Shown here: positions 58,982-64,000 of the stretch, piece by piece | How the letters are laid out: each line of letters opens with the position of its first letter | How positions within the stretch are numbered: position 1 is the stretch's first letter | Origin: Flavobacteriales bacterium | Lineage (GTDB): Bacteria > Bacteroidota > Bacteroidia > NS11-12g > UBA955 | NCBI GenBank assembly: GCA_947496375.1 | Contig: CANMCY010000009.1 | Coordinates: 1-64,000, forward strand | DNA length: 64,000 bases | Reading direction: 5' to 3' | Position numbers and translations under genes: made by a program | The notes under the pieces: generated by a model | Seen by the model: the letters and a program-made list of their open reading frames with translations, nothing else | Told to the model about the DNA's origin: nothing | Database searches by the model: none

Positions 58982-60454
58982 ATGCTTCATATTCAATCGC
59001 TGTCCATTAGCCGCGATAAGAAGGTGTTGTCCTCAATCCCTGATTTACAGATTGAAAAAGGAAAAACATACGGCATTATTGGTGAGAGTGGAAGCGGAAA
59101 ATCCCTATTTCTACTGTCTGTTATGGGATTGTTGCCCAAAGAGCTAAGCGTTAAGGGGGGGCTTGAATTTAAATCATCAGATGGATTATTATCCTTATTG
59201 GAATGCGACGCTGAGTCATTGAGAAACCTTAGGGGGAAATCTATAGGCATGGTTTTTCAGGAGCCACTAAGTGCGCTGAATCCTCAGCGAAAATGTGGAT
59301 GGCAGCTTCTGGAGGCCTTAGAGGTTCACCAACAGATGGACAAGCAAAAAGGCAAAGAAATTTGCCTCAATGCCCTTAAAGAGGTAGGAATTGAACAGCC
59401 CGAACGAATATTTAATGCATATCCCCACCAGATTAGCGGTGGACAGCGTCAACGGGTGATGATTGCCATGGCCACCATTCACAAGCCGTCCCTCGTTCTG
59501 GCGGATGAGCCCACAACGGCACTGGACCCGGAAACTGCGGAAAAAGTACTTGAAACTTTGGTGCTGGTTTGCCGCAATATTGGCAGCAGTCTCATTCTGG
59601 TGAGCCACGATTTACCGCTGGTGATGAAGCATTGTAACCATATCACGGTGATGCAGCATGGACATGTGGTGGTTTCAGGAAATGCGTCCGAACTGTTTTC
59701 TGATGGGAAAATACACCCTTATGTAAAAGCCCTCCAAGATGCCTTGCCAAAAGGTAAAAGAGTTGTACTGCCCTCGGCCCCCGAAATTTTTAATGCAATT
59801 AACCTTAGTAAAAATTATCTCACCGAAAAAAAAGTATTCCGAGCCCTGGAGGGCATTTCGTTTAATCTGAGAAAAGGAGAGGGTCTTGCCATTTTGGGAT
59901 ACTCGGGTTCGGGAAAAACAACCCTAGCGAAAATTCTGACCGGTCTGGAAACCGCTGATGACGGCAGTGTGCTATTTAACGGAGAATCTCTGCTTAGTAA
60001 AAAGCCCACGGGAGTGCAAATGGTATTTCAGGATCCATTCTCATCCCTTAATACGGAAATCAGTAACCGAAATACCCTGCTGGAAGTATTAAGCTTGAGA
60101 GGCATAAAGGGACATATAGCCGCTACGCATATAAAAAATCTATTTTTTCAGGTCGGACTTGACGAAAGTTTACTGGATCGTTTTCCGCATCAGTTAAGTG
60201 GTGGTCAAAGACAGCGTCTGTGCATCGCGCGTGCATTAGCCGTTGATCCGCAGGTGCTGGTATTGGATGAAGCTGTAGCAGCCCTGGATCCATTGGTCCA
60301 AAAGCAGATACTAGATTTACTTAAGCGCATTCAGGAGGAAACGGGGGTGATTTATTTGTTTATTACTCATAACCCGGATGCAGCCCAATATCTCTGTCAC
60401 CGTTATATCAGACTGGAAAATGGAATTTGTACTTCTGAGGGTCTGTACGAATAA
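58982..60454 (+). CDS. Fused double ABC transporter ATPase (dipeptide/oligopeptide DppD-DppF type)
   Basis: I start at the ATG at 58982; longer frames run through the upstream terminator. 490 residues holding two complete nucleotide-binding domains in tandem: Walker A GESGSGKS (34-41) with the Q-loop MVFQEPLSALNPQ, ABC signature ISGGQRQR and Walker B LVLADEP; then GYSGSGKT, FQDPFSSL, LSGGQRQR and LVLDEAV. The SALNPQ/SSLN signatures identify the peptide/nickel (Dpp/Opp) importer class. No permease or binding-protein gene is in this window, so the partner must lie elsewhere. The second Walker B has DEAV where DEPT is usual, but the catalytic Glu is kept. Confidence 0.92.
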   Translation: MLHIQSLSISRDKKVLSSIPDLQIEKGKTYGIIGESGSGKSLFLLSVMGLLPKELSVKGGLEFKSSDGLLSLLECDAESLRNLRGKSIGMVFQEPLSALNPQRKCGWQLLEALEVHQQMDKQKGKEICLNALKEVGIEQPERIFNAYPHQISGGQRQRVMIAMATIHKPSLVLADEPTTALDPETAEKVLETLVLVCRNIGSSLILVSHDLPLVMKHCNHITVMQHGHVVVSGNASELFSDGKIHPYVKALQDALPKGKRVVLPSAPEIFNAINLSKNYLTEKKVFRALEGISFNLRKGEGLAILGYSGSGKTTLAKILTGLETADDGSVLFNGESLLSKKPTGVQMVFQDPFSSLNTEISNRNTLLEVLSLRGIKGHIAATHIKNLFFQVGLDESLLDRFPHQLSGGQRQRLCIARALAVDPQVLVLDEAVAALDPLVQKQILDLLKRIQEETGVIYLFITHNPDAAQYLCHRYIRLENGICTSEGLYE

Positions 60455-60515
60455 TTATTGTATTTTATTTGCATATTTGATAAAAAACGATTAAAATCGT
60501 AGTTAATATTTGTTT

Positions 60516-61004
60516 ATGAGTAGATTACAATCAGCGAATTCGAAGAAAAAAACCTTTTTTAAACCAGAAAAAAGGATTTTCGTATGGGCAGACCAGGTTA
60601 AAATTCCGGTGCTGATGGTGACTGTTTCAGAAGAAAAAGAGGCATTTGATATTGCTAATCTCGCTAAATCGTTGTTTGGTGATCAAAAGTTGGAAATGAC
60701 AATCATTGATATGTCGTCGGATAATTCAATAATCATTGAAAAATTCAATCAGCTTTTTAGCATAAAAAATCCAAAGGAGGAAGGGGTAACTCCGGAAAAA
60801 AGCACTAAACCGTTATTTTCTAATCGCGAACTTGAAATTTTACAATTGATAGCCCGTGAGTACACCAATGAAGAAATAGCGGATAAACTTTGCCTCGCCA
60901 AAAGAACTGTTGACAATCACAGGGTGAACCTGATGCAAAGGGCCAATGCCAAAAATACAGCAGGTTTAATGGGCTATGCATTCAGGAATGGTCTTTTGGT
61001 GTAG
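60516..61004 (+). CDS. LuxR-type DNA-binding regulator with a short divergent N-terminal domain
   Basis: 162 residues from the ATG at 60516; a TTG two codons upstream is in frame. The C-terminus is a GerE/LuxR helix-turn-helix: FSNRELEILQLIAREYTNEEIADKLCLAKRTVDNHRVNLMQRANAKNTAGLMGYA, about residues 100-155. The N-terminal 85 residues (FVWADQVKIPVLMVTVSEEKEAFDIANLAKSLFG) do not match a receiver domain: no phosphoacceptor Asp is evident. A TAATATTTG stretch immediately precedes the start, so the mRNA may be leaderless. The regulon is unknown. Confidence 0.85.
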   Translation: MSRLQSANSKKKTFFKPEKRIFVWADQVKIPVLMVTVSEEKEAFDIANLAKSLFGDQKLEMTIIDMSSDNSIIIEKFNQLFSIKNPKEEGVTPEKSTKPLFSNRELEILQLIAREYTNEEIADKLCLAKRTVDNHRVNLMQRANAKNTAGLMGYAFRNGLLV

Positions 61005-61095
61005 TGTTTGTTTAAATAGACAAATATGACAGGGGTGGATAGCTTACGCATTTCTTTTTCCCTTGGCAGGCCCTTATGTATCTAGTTTTGTTGAA

Positions 61096-61953
61096 ATGAT
61101 GAAGGCAATATTGAGAAGCATAGTAATTGTGGCGTTATTCTGCCCCGCAGTTTCATTAATGGCTCAGCAAACGAGCGAATATCAACTCTACAAAGTAGCT
61201 AAGGGTGACAATTATTATAAATTATCCAAGAAATTCAATTGCAGTGCTGAGGATATTCAAAAAGCCAATGATAACAAAACCGTGTTGAAATTGGGAGAAA
61301 CAATAAAAATTCCGGTTAAATCAATTGCCAAAAAAGATTTGTATGAAAATGCCTATCAGGTTCATACCGTTTCAAAGGGTGAGACCTTAAATAAAATTGC
61401 CATTCGGTATGGAACAACTATTGACAATGTGAAGAAAATCAATAACATGTCAGGTGATCAATTGAAAATTGGCCAGAAAATAAAAGTTCCTGCCCAACAA
61501 CAACCGGTAGAAACCCATCCGGAGCGCGCAGTAACCAAACCGGATTCAGAGCCGATTGGTAACGTTTCCAGGCCGCGTGATACGGTAGTGAAAAAGTCTC
61601 CTACCCCCCCAGGACCAAGAGGCGGTGCAGATGTAAATCCGGGTATGCCGGAGAAAACAGTTTCTGTGATGAACGACTTTGTTACAGAGAAAGAGGAGGT
61701 GGCTGTTGCCAAAGTAATGAGCCAAAAAATGGAAGATACGCGCACCCATGTGATGCATCCTACCTTGCCAAAAGGTAACATCATTGTTGTGCTCAATCCG
61801 CAATCGGGAAGAATGGCTTATTGCAAAGTGGTGGATAATTATACTCCCCGACAGTATGAAGGATCCGGATTAATCATGACGCCTGCCGTTGCCGATAAGA
61901 TTGGAATTAATGGAAATATGGCTTCTGTAAAAATCAAGTATGCTGCGCCTTAA
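61096..61953 (+). CDS. LysM-domain protein with C-terminal RlpA-like barrel
   Basis: I start at 61096 (MMKAILRSIVIVALFCPAVSLMAQ, signal); a TTG at 61063 adds a non-signal leader. 285 residues. LysM 1 is YQLYKVAKGDNYYKLSKKFN (about 28-70) and LysM 2 is YQVHTVSKGETLNKIAIRYG (about 85-130). After a Pro/Lys/Asp-rich linker comes a double-psi-barrel-like segment: GNIIVVLNPQSGRMAYCKVVDN ... GSGLIMTPAVADKIGI ... ASVKIKY, recalling RlpA (NPRTG ... DLS-x-A-A). It probably acts at peptidoglycan. Lytic activity is not shown: the RlpA catalytic Asp/His region is not evident. It is 2 bp from the O-antigen ligase gene. Confidence 0.82.
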   Translation: MMKAILRSIVIVALFCPAVSLMAQQTSEYQLYKVAKGDNYYKLSKKFNCSAEDIQKANDNKTVLKLGETIKIPVKSIAKKDLYENAYQVHTVSKGETLNKIAIRYGTTIDNVKKINNMSGDQLKIGQKIKVPAQQQPVETHPERAVTKPDSEPIGNVSRPRDTVVKKSPTPPGPRGGADVNPGMPEKTVSVMNDFVTEKEEVAVAKVMSQKMEDTRTHVMHPTLPKGNIIVVLNPQSGRMAYCKVVDNYTPRQYEGSGLIMTPAVADKIGINGNMASVKIKYAAP

Positions 61954-61955
61954 AT

Positions 61956-63188
61956 TTGCAACGTATTTTGATTAAAGCCTTATCCAGCGAAAATATTTTC
62001 AAAGCCGCAGCAGCCACTGCGGCTTTGTGTCTTTGTGCCCTTCACTTTTCGCCTGCCTTGGCCTCGATTTCGCTTGCAGCATTTTTTTTGACTCTTTTTT
62101 TATTAGCGCGTAAAGAAAGTTTTGCAAAAAATTGGCCCATTATTATTCTCACCGCAGTCTGGAGTATCTGGCAACTTGTGAATCAGGTTACTTTTGGTTT
62201 TGATTCAGAATCATTGCGTACCATAATATTGAGAATTCCATTGTTGCTATTGCCTGTGGTTTGGTGCTTAAAGCCCGGATTGCCGAACCGCTCCATATTT
62301 ATCGGTATATTGGTCATGGGGCTTTTCCATGCCTGGATTGGAGGTGCATCGGTTCTCAATTATTTTGCGCATTATCGGTTTTTAAATCAGATGGTGCTGG
62401 AAAGTAAGCCGTTGCCGCTTTTTTCTGCAGTTTATCACATAGAATTCAGTCTCATTATGGCTGTGGTAATTTTGTTTCAGTTATCGTACTTGCGGCTTGC
62501 TAATGTGGGTTGGCAACGCAGTCTTTTGATAGGCACATTGGCTGTTAATATGGTTTCGCTGCATGTTTTATCTGCACGGACCGGTATACTCGCTTTTTGG
62601 GTTGGGGTTCCATTCTTACTGGGTTCTGTAGAATTGCCGATAGGATTAAAGGGTAGAAACAGATGGTGGCTATTGACCATTCCCTTGTTGCTGCTGATTT
62701 CGGTTCCATCACTCAGAAACCGCTTGATCAATACAGTAGAGGATTTAACTGCAGTAAAGGAAAATCAAAACCTGGGAGATAAAAGTTTCGGCAGGCGCTG
62801 GGAATCCTGGAAAATTTCTGTGGAAGTGATAAAAAAACACCCCTTGACAGGTGTGGGGTTTTCCGGTGTGGAAAAAGCGGTTCACAACGAATTTGAGCAT
62901 AAACAAACGTATTTGCATGTCACAGACCGCATTCAGCCGCACAATCAGTATTTGCAGCTGGCGATGCAATCCGGTGTTGTCACCCCGATTTTGTTGATTG
63001 TATGCTTACTATGGATGATACGTGTTAATTTCAGACAAGGCAATTATACAGGTTTGTCTGTCATCATTGCACTCAGTATTTCTATGCTTTTTGAGAGTTA
63101 TCTTGAGAGGCAGTCAGGAGCAGCTGTTTTTGCATTAGCCCTCTTTTGGGTGTTTTTTGCAGAAAAAAAGAAACAACATTTTCAATAA
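61956..63188 (+). CDS. O-antigen ligase-family membrane protein (WaaL-like)
   Basis: 410 residues, about ten to eleven membrane helices. The Wzy_C signature is in the large periplasmic loop: SARTGILAFWVG, then RRWESWKISVEVIKKHPLTGVGFSGVEKAVHNEF and RIQPHNQYLQLAMQSG (the HPLTGVG ... HNxYL pattern). The family joins polysaccharide to lipid A-core or polymerises repeats. There is no ATG near the N-terminus; TTG at 61956, inside the TAAATTTG string that ends the previous gene, is the likely start. The tight linkage to the LysM/RlpA-like gene suggests joint envelope function. Confidence 0.88.
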   Translation: MQRILIKALSSENIFKAAAATAALCLCALHFSPALASISLAAFFLTLFLLARKESFAKNWPIIILTAVWSIWQLVNQVTFGFDSESLRTIILRIPLLLLPVVWCLKPGLPNRSIFIGILVMGLFHAWIGGASVLNYFAHYRFLNQMVLESKPLPLFSAVYHIEFSLIMAVVILFQLSYLRLANVGWQRSLLIGTLAVNMVSLHVLSARTGILAFWVGVPFLLGSVELPIGLKGRNRWWLLTIPLLLLISVPSLRNRLINTVEDLTAVKENQNLGDKSFGRRWESWKISVEVIKKHPLTGVGFSGVEKAVHNEFEHKQTYLHVTDRIQPHNQYLQLAMQSGVVTPILLIVCLLWMIRVNFRQGNYTGLSVIIALSISMLFESYLERQSGAAVFALALFWVFFAEKKKQHFQ

Positions 63189-63202
63189 TCAATTTATTTT
63201 GC

Positions 63203-63210
63203 TATCTTTG
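63203..63210 (+). promoter_or_regulatory. -7 box for rpmB-rpmG
   Basis: TATCTTTG, identical to the rplU box and followed by the same GCAGCCCC; no TTTG at the -33 position. Confidence 0.65.
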
Positions 63211-63224
63211 CAGCCCCAAAAACT

Positions 63225-63458
63225 ATGTCTCGCGTTTGTGATTTAACCGGCAAAAAGGCTCTGAAGGGTAACAATGTTTCTCATTCAAACAAGAAAACGA
63301 AGCGTCGTTTCTACCCTAACCTGCAAACTAAAAAGTTTTTCATTCCTGAAACCGGAGAATGGATTACCCTTAAAGTAGCAGCCAGCACCATGAAGACCAT
63401 CGATAAAAAGGGCATTTCGGCCTGTATCAATAACCTGTTTAAAAAAGGAAAGATCTAA
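63225..63458 (+). CDS. rpmB: 50S ribosomal protein L28
   Basis: 77 residues. SRVCDLTGKKALKGNNVSHSNKKTKRRFYPNLQTKKFFIP at the N-terminus is the L28 signature, then WITLKVAASTMKTIDKKGI. First gene of rpmB-rpmG-DUF4295, a Bacteroidota-specific arrangement followed by ftsY. Confidence 0.97.
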   Translation: MSRVCDLTGKKALKGNNVSHSNKKTKRRFYPNLQTKKFFIPETGEWITLKVAASTMKTIDKKGISACINNLFKKGKI

Positions 63459-63461
63459 GTC

Positions 63462-63644
63462 ATGGCAAAAAAAGGAAACCGCATTCAGGTAATTCTGGAA
63501 TGCACTGAACACAAGGGCTCTGGTGTAGCAGGTATGAGCCGCTACATTACCACCAAGAACAAAAAAAACACCCCCGAGCGTATTGAATTGAAGAAATACA
63601 ATTCATATCTCAGAAAAATGACAGTTCATAAGGAGATTAAATAA
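63462..63644 (+). CDS. rpmG: 50S ribosomal protein L33
   Basis: 60 residues: [20 protein letters not shown], then [22 protein letters not shown], matching L33 of the cysteine-poor form (a single Cys, no zinc ribbon). It lies 3 nt after rpmB; its TAA stop shares one base with the next ATG. Confidence 0.95.
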   Translation: MAKKGNRIQVILECTEHKGSGVAGMSRYITTKNKKNTPERIELKKYNSYLRKMTVHKEIK

Positions 63645-63799
63645 TGGCAAAGAAAGTAGTAGCAACGCTCAAAAAAGAAGGTGGTAACGAATACGTTAAA
63701 GTTATCAAGGCTGTAAAATCGATCAAATCAGGCCACTATAGCTTCCGTGAAGAAATAGTTCATCAGGACAACATAAAAGATTTCTTCAGCAAACCTTAA
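63644..63799 (+). CDS. DUF4295-family small basic protein (ribosome-associated candidate)
   Basis: 51 residues from the TAATG overlap: AKKVVATLKKEGGNEYVKVI then KSIKSGHYSFREEIV ... NIKDFFSKP. This matches DUF4295, a short Bacteroidota family always reported between rpmG and ftsY. Its placement in a ribosomal-protein operon and its basic composition suggest a ribosome association, but no experiment is known to me. It is too short for standard gene-length thresholds. Confidence 0.88.
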   Translation: MAKKVVATLKKEGGNEYVKVIKAVKSIKSGHYSFREEIVHQDNIKDFFSKP

Positions 63800-63821
63800 T
63801 CGAAAGAATTATCCTAAATTT

Positions 63822-63846
63822 GAGCTCCTTTTAGGAGCTCTTTTTA
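63822..63846 (+). terminator. Intrinsic terminator before ftsY
   Basis: GAGCTCC / GGAGCTC stem with a short TTTTA loop and a T5 run, directly after a TAAATTTG box (63815-63822) and 8 nt before the ftsY ATG at 63854. Confidence 0.75.
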
Positions 63847-63853
63847 TTTAATA

Positions 63854-64000
63854 ATGTCCATTTTTAATATATTTTCAAAGAAAAAGGGTCCTGAAGAAGA
63901 TAAACAGGAAACGCGTGAAATGCTGGGGCAAAAACGCGAGCATTTCTTTGCTCGAATCGGCAGGGCGTTTGCAGGCAAATCTTCACTGGATGACGATTTT
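63854..64000 (+). CDS. ftsY: Signal recognition particle receptor FtsY, N-terminal part, cut by window edge
   Basis: The 49 codons present read SIFNIFSKKKGPEEDKQETRE then KREHFFARIGRAFAGKSSLDDDF, matching the start of the FtsY N domain (the amphipathic KKKxxLxxGLxKT-type helix and IDDDxLEELE region). The order rpmG-DUF4295-ftsY is typical of Bacteroidota. The GTPase domain lies outside the window. Confidence 0.82.
   Translation, partial: MSIFNIFSKKKGPEEDKQETREMLGQKREHFFARIGRAFAGKSSLDDDF

Noticed and set aside
1-64000. CRISPR array, insertion sequence or prophage
   Set aside because: I saw no regular repeats with spacers, no transposase or integrase motifs and no phage structural genes.

Overview
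The window is a chromosomal segment from a member of the Bacteroidota; I cannot place it to genus or order. Support for this: repeated promoter elements of the TAnnTTTG type (before rplS, rplU, rpmB, two tRNA genes and rnpB), a type IX secretion (T9SS) locus with gldJ, porP/sprF, porU and porV, proteins carrying T9SS type A and type B C-terminal sorting domains, a HU-CCDC81/SPOR protein, and the order rpmB-rpmG-DUF4295-ftsY.

Layout. 1-9.4 kb: the N-terminal part of a FAD oxidoreductase; an overlapping trio (outer-membrane barrel, NTF2-like lipoprotein, GT-C glycosyltransferase); rplS; a SpoU-type RNA methyltransferase overlapping a large secreted protein whose C-terminus looks like a clan CD cysteine peptidase; a redoxin paired with a cytochrome c-copper monooxygenase fusion; and a GNAT protein. 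9.4-12 kb: tRNA-Lys followed by an AT-rich, decayed stretch with a zeta-toxin relic, a 56-residue ORF, a T9SS-tagged PQQ sugar dehydrogenase and a frameshifted coding relic. 12-17.4 kb: a complete RND efflux operon (adaptor, pump, TolC-like channel). 17.4-26.6 kb: a YdcF-like gene facing a tightly coupled seven-gene operon, gatB - amino-acid-type adenylation enzyme - GNAT - acyl carrier protein - SGNH - SGNH/LysM - MBOAT. This is the most interesting unit: it has the parts of a Dlt-like surface acylation pathway in a Gram-negative bacterium.

26.6-34.9 kb: tRNA-Gly, RNase P RNA, gldJ and porP/sprF, divergent from porU and porV. 34.9-39.6 kb: two POT peptide transporters and a nucleotide-sugar dehydrogenase. 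39.6-44.4 kb: a reverse-strand group with folC, an orphan TonB-like protein, a HU-CCDC81/SPOR protein and an outer-membrane barrel. 44.6-52 kb: rplU-rpmA, a thioesterase, a T9SS type A cargo, a 2OG-Fe(II) oxygenase, a small membrane lipoprotein, an ECF sigma factor with a tiny partner, and fmt. 52-64 kb: a giant SBBP/CHU_C type B cargo, a DUF2256 gene, exbB-exbD-exbD-tonB, a fused double ABC ATPase, a LuxR-type regulator, a LysM/RlpA-like protein, an O-antigen ligase, and rpmB-rpmG-DUF4295 followed by ftsY at the right edge.

How the parts fit: much of the window serves the envelope. It encodes T9SS secretion and its cargo, TonB-type energy transduction, RND export, glycan assembly (GT-C, nucleotide-sugar dehydrogenase, O-antigen ligase) and a putative acyl or aminoacyl decoration pathway. 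These are interleaved with translation genes. Functions come from motif recognition by eye; no database search was run.
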